Shown here in pieces: positions 43,802 through 52,284 of a stretch of DNA of 64,000 bases. Within the stretch, counting starts at the first letter, position 1; the number at the start of each line of letters is the position of its first letter. The translations under genes were made by a program, and so were the position numbers. Source of the stretch: Arthrobacter sp. RIT-PI-e (GTDB lineage Bacteria; Actinomycetota; Actinomycetes; Actinomycetales; Micrococcaceae); assembly GCF_001187915.1 (NCBI RefSeq), contig NZ_LGIU01000035.1:24485-88484 (forward strand). The letters are read 5' to 3'. The notes under the pieces were generated by a model, which ran no database searches, had not been told where the DNA came from, and worked only from the letters and a program-made list of their open reading frames with translations.

Positions 43802-45898
43802 TCAGAAGCTGCCGCCTCCTCCGCCGAAACCGCCGAAGCCGCCCCCGCCGAAGCTTCCGCCGCCTCCGCCGAAACCGCCGAAGCCACCGCCTCCTCCGCC
43901 GCTCTGGCCGCCACCCATCCCGCCGCCGATGCCGCCGTTGAGAATGGAGCCGAGCAGGATGCCGCCGAGGAGGGCGCCCCCCATGCCGTCACGCCGCCCT
44001 CCGTACATCCCACCCATCCCGCCGTACTGGCCGAACCCCTGGACGTCCTGTTCTGCCAGCTGGGCCGCCTGGTCGGCGAGGAGCGAGGCCTGCTGGGCAT
44101 GGGAGAGGGCGGCCACGGGATCGGAGCGCCGAAGGTCCAGTGCGGCGTCGAAATTGCGTTCGGCCGCGGCGAGGCGGGCCCGTGCCGCACCTCGCGCCCC
44201 GCCCCGGCGGGCCCGGATGTAGGCGGCCGTCCCCGAGATCCCCGACTGCGCCGCGACGAGCGCGTGCTCCAGGGATTCCCGGGCACGACGCGCGTGCTCG
44301 GCCTGGTCACGGACGTCACCGAGGGCGTCGTCGAGCTGACCGTGGGCCAGCTCGAGGCGCTGGAGGAGTACGAGCGGGTCGATGCGATCCTCCGCTCGTC
44401 CCGCGCGCACGGTGGACAGGGCGGTCTCGAGCGCGGCAAGGGGACCCGCGAGGTCGCCGTGCCGGCCCGCGTCCGCCATGGCCCGGGCCTGCGCGAGATC
44501 CTGCTCGCACTCCGGGATGGCGCGCTCGAGCTCGGATGCGGCGGTCGCAAGCTCCTTGGCGCGCTTGTCGATCGCATCCAGCAGCACGCTGCTCTGGTGG
44601 ACGGATTCCTCGGCCGCGCGCACGGCGACCACCGCCAGCCCGGTGTCGCCCTCGTCGAGCTTCTGCTGTGCCTCCGCGGCCGCGCTGTCCACGAAGGAGA
44701 GCCGCTCTCCCGCCTGCTCGATGTTGTCCGCCACCTGCGAGGTCGCGCTCTCGAGGTAGCGGCTGCGGAGTGCACGGAGCGATTCCTCGGCGGCGTCGAA
44801 CCGCGTACGCGCCGTGACGGCCGCCGCCTGCGCGCTGCTCAGGGCGGAGGGGACGTCCCGCTCGAGCTCGCGGAGTGCGTCGAACTCCTGCTTGTGCTCC
44901 TGGAGTGAGGAGTTGACGTCCTCGCACCTGCGGATGATCTCCCCGAGCCATTCACGCTGCTGCTGCTCGGTGTCGGGGATGTGGTCGTCGAGCTGCTGCT
45001 GCAGCTTGAACGACTCGCTCATGTGCTTACGGGCGGCTGCGATGTCCTCGGCGAAGGTGGTGATGGCCCCGCTGCCGTACTGTGCCTCGGCGAAGCCCAG
45101 TTCCTGCTCACTCGACTTGATGGCGTCGTCGGCCGCGACCAGCAGGCTCCCGGCCCGGGTGCGGAGCTCCTCGACGCTCAGTGCGGCGAGGGGATCCACC
45201 ACCTCGCCGTCCTGCGCCTCGGACGGGCCGTAGCCGTACTGGCGCCGCTTGCGTTCCGCGCTGTTCCCGCCGCGGTTCCGGAGCAGGAGATAGCCGCCCG
45301 TGCCCGCCACGGCCACCACGCCGCCCACCAGGACGAGGCCACCGAGTCCGCCGCCCGAGCTCGCGCCGGTGGTCGTCCCACCGGGTGCGCTTCCAGCCGA
45401 GGAACCGTTCTCCAGGCGGTCGCCCACGGCGTCGACCGCCGCCAGTCCCGCTCCGGCGAAATCACCGGCTCGGAGTTCGGCGCCGATGGCCTGGTCGTAC
45501 AGCGCCTGTCCCTGACCTGCGAGCGAGGAACCGTCCCCGGTGACGAATGCGGCGTCTCCTTGGCCCACGGCAACGGCCAGCACGGCCTCGTTCTCACTGG
45601 CGGCGTTCAGCTCGGCCGTCGCATTCGCCCAGCTCTCACGGTCGGTGGGGTTCTCGAAGCTGTCGACGTACGCAATGCGCACCGTGAAGTCCTCGCTGAC
45701 GCGCAGGTCCTGGATGGCGGCTTCGAGCTCGGCCACCTCCTGCGGGTCGAGGACGCCCGCGCTGTCGATCACACGTTCACCGGTCGGGAACCGCTCCGGT
45801 TCCTCGGCCAGCGCCGCCGACGCCACGACCAGCGGGAGGGCCACCACCAGGCCCAGCACTCCGGCGGCGCAGGTGCGCCTGCCACTTCGTCGCATCAT
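43802..45898 (-). CDS. TPM-domain protein with coiled-coil and Gly-rich C-terminus
   Basis: 698 aa from ATG 45898, with GAGGGG upstream. Order: signal peptide (to about residue 31), TPM domain (about 38-165; IDSAGVLDPQEVAELEAAI, RIAYVDSFENP), a Gly/Ser linker, a transmembrane helix (about 185-205) and a short basic stretch. A long alpha-helical coiled-coil region (about 240-600) follows, then a Gly/Phe-rich tail with repeated GGGGSFGGGG units. TPM (DUF477) domains occur in envelope proteins with reported phosphatase-like or photosystem-repair roles. Here the coiled coil would be cytoplasmic, where it could contact PspA encoded next in the operon. Confidence 0.9.
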   Translation of the reverse strand: MMRRSGRRTCAAGVLGLVVALPLVVASAALAEEPERFPTGERVIDSAGVLDPQEVAELEAAIQDLRVSEDFTVRIAYVDSFENPTDRESWANATAELNAASENEAVLAVAVGQGDAAFVTGDGSSLAGQGQALYDQAIGAELRAGDFAGAGLAAVDAVGDRLENGSSAGSAPGGTTTGASSGGGLGGLVLVGGVVAVAGTGGYLLLRNRGGNSAERKRRQYGYGPSEAQDGEVVDPLAALSVEELRTRAGSLLVAADDAIKSSEQELGFAEAQYGSGAITTFAEDIAAARKHMSESFKLQQQLDDHIPDTEQQQREWLGEIIRRCEDVNSSLQEHKQEFDALRELERDVPSALSSAQAAAVTARTRFDAAEESLRALRSRYLESATSQVADNIEQAGERLSFVDSAAAEAQQKLDEGDTGLAVVAVRAAEESVHQSSVLLDAIDKRAKELATAASELERAIPECEQDLAQARAMADAGRHGDLAGPLAALETALSTVRAGRAEDRIDPLVLLQRLELAHGQLDDALGDVRDQAEHARRARESLEHALVAAQSGISGTAAYIRARRGGARGAARARLAAAERNFDAALDLRRSDPVAALSHAQQASLLADQAAQLAEQDVQGFGQYGGMGGMYGGRRDGMGGALLGGILLGSILNGGIGGGMGGGQSGGGGGGFGGFGGGGGSFGGGGFGGFGGGGGSF

Positions 45899-46251
45899 CG
45901 ACCCCTCGTCACGCTCCCGGACCCGCCGCTCCCGGGACGGGCGGCGGACGCCGAGGGCTCCCTGACTCCCGATTCTATGGTCGGCGCCCGGGGGCGTCCA
46001 CCGACGTCGTAGGCCTCTCGAGGAGCGGCACCGGACGGGTACCGTACCAGCATGCTCGGTGCTCCGACGGGGGAACGGGCGGCAGAGGCCCTCCCGTCGG
46101 TGGTCGGGAGGATACTGGAGGAGCGAGCTCGACGGACCGGAGTGGTGTTCCGAAAGTCTCCAGTGGGCTCCCAGAAACCACCCAGCGCACACACGCTCTG
46201 TCTCCAGAGAACGTTGCCAGGATAGTGCCAACAGCAACGAAAGGATCTGCC
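45899..46251. other. 353-bp divergent intergenic region (TPM / HtrA)
   Basis: Carries promoters for the TPM-pspA operon and for htrA. Seen: a small hairpin CTCTG-tctc-CAGAG at 46196-46209, and GGGAAC (46071-46076) followed after 18 nt by CGTC (46095-46098), faintly like an ECF sigma promoter but with spacing longer than usual. No credible gene. AAGGA precedes the htrA ATG by 8 nt. Confidence 0.5.
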
Positions 46252-47769
46252 ATGAACGAGCAGCCAGAGATGGGTAACCCGGACCGTCCTCTCCCTCCGC
46301 GTCCCTCTCCCCCGCCGGCGTGGGCCGCGGGCCCGGAGGACGGTGCCGCACCGGCGGAGGAGCCCTCGGCAGCTCGGGCCCGGCAGGGCGATCGCACTGG
46401 CGGGTACCCGGATCCCGTGCAGCACACCGACGGCGGGACGCCCACCGGGCAGTTCGCAGGACCCCAGCACGGGTTCCAGGACCCCAGGGCGGCATCGCAC
46501 CCGGCCTATTCCGCCCATCAGCCGTTCTACGGCGGCCGCCCCGCGGGCCAGGCCGACACCGGCACCACGAGCAGGGGCCGCAGGAAGGTCGGGCTGGCGA
46601 CCTTCGCCGCCGGGGTGCTCGCCGCAGGACTGATCGGCGGTGTGGTCGGGCCCGCAGCGGTCGACGCCCTGAACGGTTCGTCCTCGGGCACCATCTCGCA
46701 GGCCGCCCCCGAGACGGTCGTGGTGAACAACTCCGACGACGTCAACGCCATCACGGGAGCCGCGGTCACCGCGTCCCCCAGCGTGGTCACCATCGCGGTG
46801 AGCGGTGACGGATCGGGCGGGTCCGGTTCGGGGATCATCCTCGACACGGAAGGGCACATCCTCACCAACACGCACGTGGTGACACTGGGCGGTCAGGTCT
46901 CCGATCCCACCATCGAGGTCAAGCTCAACGACGGGCGGGTGTTCGCCGGGACCGTGGTGGGAACCGATCCGCTCAGTGACCTCGCCGTCGTCAAGATCGA
47001 TGCCCCGGACCTCACGGCCGCCACCCTGGGCAACTCGGACGAGCTCAACGTCGGTGACAGTGCCATCGCCATCGGCGCCCCGCTCGGCCTCAGCGGGACG
47101 GTGACGGACGGCATCGTCTCCACCCTCAACCGCACCATCAGCGTCGCGTCCTCGGCGGTGCCGGAGAACGCACCGGACAGCGCGGGGGACGGCGGCGAGG
47201 GCTTCAACTTCCTGCCCCCGGACCAGCAGGGGGCGCAGCCGTCAGGTGGCCAGGGCTCCATCTACCTCAACGTGATCCAGACGGACGCAGCGATCAACCA
47301 GGGGAACTCGGGCGGTGCGCTCGTCGACTCCAGCGGACACATCATCGGTGTGAACGTGGCGATCGCCTCGGGTGGCTCGGGCGAGTCCACCGGGAACATC
47401 GGGGTGGGGTTCTCGATCCCCATCAACTACGCCCAGCGGATCGCCGGCGAGATCATCGCGAACGGCGAGGCGACGCACGGCTTCCTGGGTGTCCGGGTCA
47501 GCGCCGCCTCCGGCGACGGCACGCAGAGCAGGTCCACCTTCTCGTCCGGCGCCCTCGTGGAGTCGGTGGAGCCGGGCTCGCCCGCAGCCGCTGCATCCCT
47601 CCAGGCGGGTGACGTCATCACCAAGGTGGGTACCTACACCGTCGACGACCCGAAGTCGCTGACCGCCGCCGTGCGCATCCAGAGTCCCGAGCAGCAGGTC
47701 CCGATCGAGATCATCCGCGGCGGGAACACCCAGACCCTCGAGGTCACGCTCAGTACCGCCCAGCTGTAA
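46252..47769 (+). CDS. htrA: HtrA/DegP-like membrane-anchored serine protease with PDZ domain
   Basis: 505 aa from ATG 46252. A ~110-residue Pro/Gly-rich cytoplasmic leader is followed by one transmembrane helix (about 113-135). The trypsin-like domain has the triad His in ILTNTHVV, Asp in PLSDLAVVKI and Ser in NQGNSGGAL. A C-terminal PDZ domain (about 415-505; GALVESVEPGSPAAAASLQAGD) completes the HtrA/PepD architecture. It probably degrades misfolded extracytoplasmic proteins. Its divergent position beside the TPM-pspA operon suggests a shared envelope-stress response. Confidence 0.94.
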   Translation: MNEQPEMGNPDRPLPPRPSPPPAWAAGPEDGAAPAEEPSAARARQGDRTGGYPDPVQHTDGGTPTGQFAGPQHGFQDPRAASHPAYSAHQPFYGGRPAGQADTGTTSRGRRKVGLATFAAGVLAAGLIGGVVGPAAVDALNGSSSGTISQAAPETVVVNNSDDVNAITGAAVTASPSVVTIAVSGDGSGGSGSGIILDTEGHILTNTHVVTLGGQVSDPTIEVKLNDGRVFAGTVVGTDPLSDLAVVKIDAPDLTAATLGNSDELNVGDSAIAIGAPLGLSGTVTDGIVSTLNRTISVASSAVPENAPDSAGDGGEGFNFLPPDQQGAQPSGGQGSIYLNVIQTDAAINQGNSGGALVDSSGHIIGVNVAIASGGSGESTGNIGVGFSIPINYAQRIAGEIIANGEATHGFLGVRVSAASGDGTQSRSTFSSGALVESVEPGSPAAAASLQAGDVITKVGTYTVDDPKSLTAAVRIQSPEQQVPIEIIRGGNTQTLEVTLSTAQL

Positions 47770-47830
47770 CGGGCACGGCGGACGGACCGGGTGAAGGACT
47801 CCGCGCCGGAACGCCGATCCTGCTCCTCGA

Positions 47831-47867
47831 CGAAGGGCGGTCCCGCACTCACCGGGGCCGCCCTTCG
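47831..47867 (+). terminator. Terminator hairpin after htrA
   Basis: CGAAGGGCGG at 47831-47840 pairs perfectly with CCGCCCTTCG at 47858-47867; the 17-nt loop has an inner TCCC/GGG pairing. No T-tract. The remainder of 47868-48020 should hold the etfB promoter; I see no clear boxes. Confidence 0.75.
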
Positions 47868-48020
47868 TGCCGTGCACAGTGGTCCCTGCGTACGGATCCC
47901 GACGGCGGTGTGAGCACCGTACCGGGATCCCGCTCCGGGCACCGCTACGGCGGAGTATGGTCACCGCGCTGTGGTTAGCTAGGAGCCGGAAGTGCAGGCC
48001 CCGGAGGAAGTAGGTCAGGA

Positions 48021-48845
48021 ATGGACGAGGTACCAGCTGGACTGCGGGTGGCGGTACTGGTCAAGCACGTACCGGACGCGCAGTTCGACCGGCACATCGA
48101 CGCGGAGGACCTCACCACGGTGCGCAACGAGAGCATCCTCTCGGAGCTGGACGAGTACGCCCTGGAGGCAGCACTCCAGCTCGTCGAGGCACAGGGCGGA
48201 AGTGCGGCAGGTCACCGCGTCACGGCACTCACCATGGGCCCGTCGGCAGCGGTCGGCGCGGTGAAGAAGTCGCTCCAGATCGGGGCCGACGACGGCGTCC
48301 ACCTCACCGATGCCGCCCTCGGGGGCTCCGACGCAGCGGCCACGTCGAAGGCGCTCGCCGCGCTCCTCGAGCACACCGGGCCGTTCGACGTCGTCCTGAC
48401 GGGGATGGCCTCGACGGACGGGGAGACCTCGCTGGTCCCGGCGCAGCTCGCGGAGCGGCTCTCGCTCCCGCAGGTCACGTTCGCGGCCTCGCTCGAGCTC
48501 GCGCGGGAGGACACCGGATGGACGCTCACGGCGCGCCGCGACAACGACACGTTCGCCGAGACGGTCGTGGCCCCGCTCCCCGCACTGGTCTCCGTGACGG
48601 ATCAGATCAACGAACCGCGCTACCCGAACTTCAAGGGCATCATGGCGGCGAAAAAGAAGCAGATCCGCATCCTCTCCCTGGCGGACGTGGGGCTGGACGC
48701 CGACGAGGTGGGCCCTGCCGGTTCCTGGACGCGCGTCGAGGCGGCAGCGCCGAGACCCCCACGGACCCAGGGGATCGTGATCACCGACGAGGGTGACGCA
48801 GGGATCAGGCTCGTCGATTTCCTCGCCGGACAAAAACTCCTCTGA
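48021..48845 (+). CDS. etfB: Electron transfer flavoprotein beta subunit
   Basis: 274 aa from ATG 48021. ETF-beta family features: VAVLVKHVPDAQF at the start, LSELDEYALEAALQLVEA, ALTMGPSAAVGAVKKSLQIGADDGVHLTD as the AMP-site region, VVLTGMASTDGETSLVPAQLAE, and the signature region PRYPNFKGIMAAKKKQI. With EtfA it forms a FAD/AMP heterodimer accepting electrons from acyl-CoA and other dehydrogenases. It precedes etfA by 40 nt. Confidence 0.95.
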   Translation: MDEVPAGLRVAVLVKHVPDAQFDRHIDAEDLTTVRNESILSELDEYALEAALQLVEAQGGSAAGHRVTALTMGPSAAVGAVKKSLQIGADDGVHLTDAALGGSDAAATSKALAALLEHTGPFDVVLTGMASTDGETSLVPAQLAERLSLPQVTFAASLELAREDTGWTLTARRDNDTFAETVVAPLPALVSVTDQINEPRYPNFKGIMAAKKKQIRILSLADVGLDADEVGPAGSWTRVEAAAPRPPRTQGIVITDEGDAGIRLVDFLAGQKLL

Positions 48846-48885
48846 TCCGCATCATGCTCGCCGCACCGTTCCAGGAGATCTCCCC

Positions 48886-49833
48886 ATGACAGCTGTCCTC
48901 GTGTTCCTCGACAACCCCGGAGCCACACTCGCCAGGAGCGAGCGGGAGCTCCTGTCCCTGGCCTCCACCCTGGGGGACGTGAGTGCGGCGCTCGCGGAGG
49001 TGCCGGGCCAGGCGTTCCTCGACGGCGTGGGTTCCTACGGTGTGCAGGAGTACTACCGGCCCGAGGACGCCTCCGTGGCGGATGTCCTCGTGGCGGGCAA
49101 GGCCGCGTTCCTCGCCGAGGCGGTCCGTGCCTCGGCGGCGGACGTGGTGCTGCTGGGGAACAGCTACGAGGCCAAGGAGATCGCCGCCCGCGCAGGGATC
49201 CGGCTCGAGGCGGGGGTGATCACGGACGTGGTGGGACTCGACGCCGATCTCACGGCCACGAAGGCCGATTTCGCCGGTTCCTACACCGTGACGTGCAGGG
49301 TCACCACGGACATCGCGATCCTCACCGTCAAGCCGAACAGCGTGGAGGCCGCGGAGGCCGGCCTCCCGTCCTCGCCCCGCGAGATCCTTTTGCCGGTGGA
49401 GGTACCCCGTGCTGCAGCGAGGGTCACCGGGCGTGCGGACAAGCCCGTCAGCGGCCGGCCCGGACTCGCCGAGGCCCGCGTGATCGTGGCGGGCGGCAGG
49501 GGAGTGGAGGGGAACTTCGCCCCACTCGAGGACCTCGCCGATGCCCTCGGGGGTGCCGTGGGTGCGTCCAGGGCCGCGACGGATGCCGGCTGGATCGAGC
49601 ACTCCGCGCAGATCGGTCAGACCGGGAAGACGGTGTCGCCGCAGCTCTACATCTCCGTCGGGATCTCCGGCGCGGTCCAGCAACGCGCCGGGATGCAGAC
49701 CTCCCAGGTGATCGTCGCCGTCAACAAGGATGCCGATTCCCCCGTGTTCGAGATCGCGGACTTCGGGATCGTCGGTGATCTGTTCTCGGTGCTGCCACAG
49801 GCCACCGAGGAGATCCGGAAGCGCGGGCTGTAA
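48886..49833 (+). CDS. etfA: Electron transfer flavoprotein alpha subunit
   Basis: 315 aa from ATG 48886, with CAGGAG upstream. The C-terminal FAD-binding domain is clear: ARVIVAGGRGVEG, LADALGGAVGASRAATDAGW, QIGQTGKTVSPQLYISVGISGAVQQRAGM, VAVNKDADSPVFEIADFGIVGD. The N-terminal domain is divergent, as usual. It partners EtfB and would pass electrons to the quinone pool; no ETF-quinone oxidoreductase is present in the window. Confidence 0.96.
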   Translation: MTAVLVFLDNPGATLARSERELLSLASTLGDVSAALAEVPGQAFLDGVGSYGVQEYYRPEDASVADVLVAGKAAFLAEAVRASAADVVLLGNSYEAKEIAARAGIRLEAGVITDVVGLDADLTATKADFAGSYTVTCRVTTDIAILTVKPNSVEAAEAGLPSSPREILLPVEVPRAAARVTGRADKPVSGRPGLAEARVIVAGGRGVEGNFAPLEDLADALGGAVGASRAATDAGWIEHSAQIGQTGKTVSPQLYISVGISGAVQQRAGMQTSQVIVAVNKDADSPVFEIADFGIVGDLFSVLPQATEEIRKRGL

Positions 49834-49836
49834 GGC

Positions 49837-50589
49837 ATGTCCGCCGAGCAGCGCGACCACACGCCAGAGCGGGTCCTGGTGTTCGCGGCCCATCCGGACG
49901 ACATCGACTTCGGCGCGGCCGCGACCATCGCGGGGTGGACGGCCGCGGGCGTCGAGGTCAGCTACTGCATTCTGACGGACGGGGACGCCGGAGGTTTCTC
50001 AGACCATGACCGCCCCGGTGTCGCCGCCCTGAGACGCCAGGAGCAGCTCGTCGCCGCAGGACTGGTGGGGGTCACGGACGTCACCTACCTCGGTGAGCCG
50101 GACGGTCACCTCGAGGCGTCGGACACCGTGATCAGGGAGATCGTGCGCCGCATGCGGGAGGTCCGGCCGGACATCGTGCTCTCGATGCATCCCGAGCGCG
50201 CCTGGGACCGTATCCAGAAGAGCCATCCCGATCACCTGGCCTGCGGTGAGGCGGTGACGCGGGCGATCTACCCGGCGGTCGAGAACCCGTTCGCCTACCC
50301 CGAGCTGGCCGCTGCGGGGCTGCAGAGCTACAAGGTGCCCTGGCTCTGGTTCTACGGCGGGCCCGCACACCTCGAGAACCGGTTCGTGGACGTGACGGGC
50401 TCCGAGGACGCCAAGGTCGCGGCGATCACCGCGCACCGCAGCCAGCACCCGGATGTGGAGCGGATGCAGGCCAGGGTGCGCTCGATCCTGCGGGACAATG
50501 CCTCGCGCGGAGGTCTTCCCGCGGGACGCAGCGCCGAGTCGTTCCACGTGGTGGGAGTCAACACCGAGGACACGATCGCGGGCTTCTGA
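49837..50589 (+). CDS. PIG-L family zinc deacetylase (LmbE-like)
   Basis: 250 aa, 3 nt after etfA. The zinc motif is AHPDDIDFGAAATIA (about residues 18-32), with a third ligand likely in KSHPDHLACGEAV. LmbE/PIG-L enzymes remove N-acetyl groups from amino sugars and include mycothiol pathway enzymes MshB and Mca. This protein lacks obvious features to place it with either, so substrate is open. Close spacing suggests co-transcription with etfBA, whose functional link is unclear. Confidence 0.88.
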   Translation: MSAEQRDHTPERVLVFAAHPDDIDFGAAATIAGWTAAGVEVSYCILTDGDAGGFSDHDRPGVAALRRQEQLVAAGLVGVTDVTYLGEPDGHLEASDTVIREIVRRMREVRPDIVLSMHPERAWDRIQKSHPDHLACGEAVTRAIYPAVENPFAYPELAAAGLQSYKVPWLWFYGGPAHLENRFVDVTGSEDAKVAAITAHRSQHPDVERMQARVRSILRDNASRGGLPAGRSAESFHVVGVNTEDTIAGF

Positions 50590-50608
50590 GCCTCGGGGGT
50601 GTCCCGGT

Positions 50609-51517
50609 TCAGGCGTCCAGCGGTATCTGGGCGACGATCGGCAGGGTGGGGGTCGCAGATCCGCCCTCGGGTTCCACGGTGATGGCGATGGCGCTGAAGC
50701 CGCTGATGTCCCGGAGCTCCGTCTGCTTCGACCCGGAGACGTCGTCACCGTTCATGGTGCCCACGGACACCGGCGAGGAACCGTCGGAGGGGATCCGCCA
50801 CATCTGGTACACGCTTCCCTCGGCCGGCGCCGGGACATCGTGCAGCGTGACCACCGCGGCGTTCTCCTCGTTCGACAGGGCGAGCTCCGCGGTGCCCCCG
50901 GCGTCGAGGGTCAGCTCCTCCGTCCTGACGTCGGAGGCCTGCAGCACCTGCTGCTCCAGACCGGTCTGCTGCAGGTTCTGAGCGAGGGTTACCCCGCCCA
51001 CCGCCAGGACCGCCGCGGCTGCGGCACCGACCATCCAGCGTCCGGCGCGCAAGAGCCCGGAGGCCTTCGCCGCACGCCGGCCCGCCAACTCGTCCTGTAC
51101 GGCGGGCGGGTCGGACTGCCGCGGGGACTTCTCCTCGGCCGGGCCGGCGGGGAGTGCGATCGGATCGGGATCACCCGGTGTCTGCACAGGGACGTCCCGG
51201 GCGCCGTCGGAGCGTGGGGCGTCGACATCCTGGGCGGGCGGGAGCTGGGCCAGGATGCGGTCGAACAGATCGACGGGCGGTTCCACCTCGTCGACCGCGT
51301 AGGCCGTGGTCACGGTCTCCCTGCAGGTGCGGACGCGGTCGGCGAAGGCTCTGGCGGTCCCGGGGGCCGCCTCGGCCAGGAAGCCGTCCAGGAGACCGCG
51401 CTCCTCCTCGCCGATGGCGTCGAGCGCGTACAGCTCCGCCCACTCGAGGACGTGCCCCTGGGCGAGATCCGTCTCGAGGTCTGCTGCGAAGTCTCTGTTC
51501 ATGTCCTTGTCCTGCAT
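50609..51517 (-). CDS. rskA: Anti-sigma-K factor RskA-like membrane protein
   Basis: 302 aa from ATG 51517, only 1 nt after the sigK stop. The N-terminal cytoplasmic anti-sigma domain (about 20-95, AELYALDAIGEEERGLLDGF and DRILAQL) has no HxxxCxxC zinc motif, consistent with the RskA type. A Pro/Asp-rich linker follows, then one transmembrane helix (WMVGAAAAAVLAVGGVTLAQ, about 160-180). The extracytoplasmic RskA domain has VYQMWRIPSDGSSPVSVG and FSAIAITVEPEGGS. It should bind and hold SigK, with release by regulated proteolysis. Confidence 0.93.
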   Translation of the reverse strand: MQDKDMNRDFAADLETDLAQGHVLEWAELYALDAIGEEERGLLDGFLAEAAPGTARAFADRVRTCRETVTTAYAVDEVEPPVDLFDRILAQLPPAQDVDAPRSDGARDVPVQTPGDPDPIALPAGPAEEKSPRQSDPPAVQDELAGRRAAKASGLLRAGRWMVGAAAAAVLAVGGVTLAQNLQQTGLEQQVLQASDVRTEELTLDAGGTAELALSNEENAAVVTLHDVPAPAEGSVYQMWRIPSDGSSPVSVGTMNGDDVSGSKQTELRDISGFSAIAITVEPEGGSATPTLPIVAQIPLDA

Positions 51518-51518
51518 G

Positions 51519-52127
51519 TCAGGCCACTCCGAGGCATGTCTTCAGCCGGAGGAGGCCGTCACGAATTCTTGATTTGATCGTCGGTACCGCGACGCCGAGC
51601 TTCTCGGCCACCTCACGGTAGGTGAGCCCGCCGTAGTAGGCCAGCCGGACCGATTCCTGCTGGGTGGCGGTGAGCGTGGTCAGGCACTCCACCACGTTCT
51701 CCGCCTCGAGGCGCTGCGTCACGGTGTCCACGACGTCGTCGTGGTCGATGCTCTGCGATGCCGCACCGTAGCGGGCCTCGCGATCCGTGGCGCTCTGCTC
51801 CGAGCGGACCTTGTCCACCGCGCGCCGGTGGGCCAGCGTCATGAGCCAGGCCATGGGACTGCCGAGGGCCGGGTCGAAGCGGTCCGCGGTCCTCCACACC
51901 TGGAGGAACACCTCCTGGGTGGCGTCCTCGCTGAGCTCCGGGTCGATCAGCACGCGCCGGGCGAGCCCGTACACGCGCCGGGAGGTCTGCTCGTACAGTG
52001 ACGCGAACGCGCCGCGATCCTGCTGTGCCACCCGGAGCAGGAGGTCGGTCAGGGTCGGGCCGGCATCGGGCTCGACGTCTGCTGCGGGGGTGATGGGACC
52101 GACCCGGCTCTTCCCTGGCGTTTCCAT
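51519..52127 (-). CDS. sigK: ECF sigma factor SigK
   Basis: 202 aa from ATG 52127; the frame extends upstream to 52220 but the added residues are not conserved. Region 2: DRGAFASLYEQTSRRVYGLARRV, EDATQEVFLQVW, SPMAWLMTLAHRRAVDKVR. Region 4: TATQQESVRLAYYGGLTYREVAEKLGVAVPTIKSRIRDGL. Group IV (ECF) sigma factor, paired with RskA downstream. In mycobacteria SigK drives a small set of redox-sensitive secreted antigens; the targets here are unknown. Confidence 0.94.
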   Translation of the reverse strand: METPGKSRVGPITPAADVEPDAGPTLTDLLLRVAQQDRGAFASLYEQTSRRVYGLARRVLIDPELSEDATQEVFLQVWRTADRFDPALGSPMAWLMTLAHRRAVDKVRSEQSATDREARYGAASQSIDHDDVVDTVTQRLEAENVVECLTTLTATQQESVRLAYYGGLTYREVAEKLGVAVPTIKSRIRDGLLRLKTCLGVA

Positions 52128-52284
52128 AGGGCTCCAGCATAAAGTGCCGACAGCCCTGTGCCGAACTCCCGACGGTGATCCGGGGGAGGGCGCACGTGGC
52201 CGTTCGAGTTGCACCTGCACCGTCCCACCGCCCTCACCGTCTTCCGAGTCCTGCTGCTGACACCTTCCATTCGGAGCTGCTCAG

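Noticed and set aside
46071..46098. ECF-type promoter upstream of htrA
   Set aside because: GGGAAC and CGTC are 18 nt apart, longer than the usual 16-17, and lie over 150 nt from the start; kept only as a remark.
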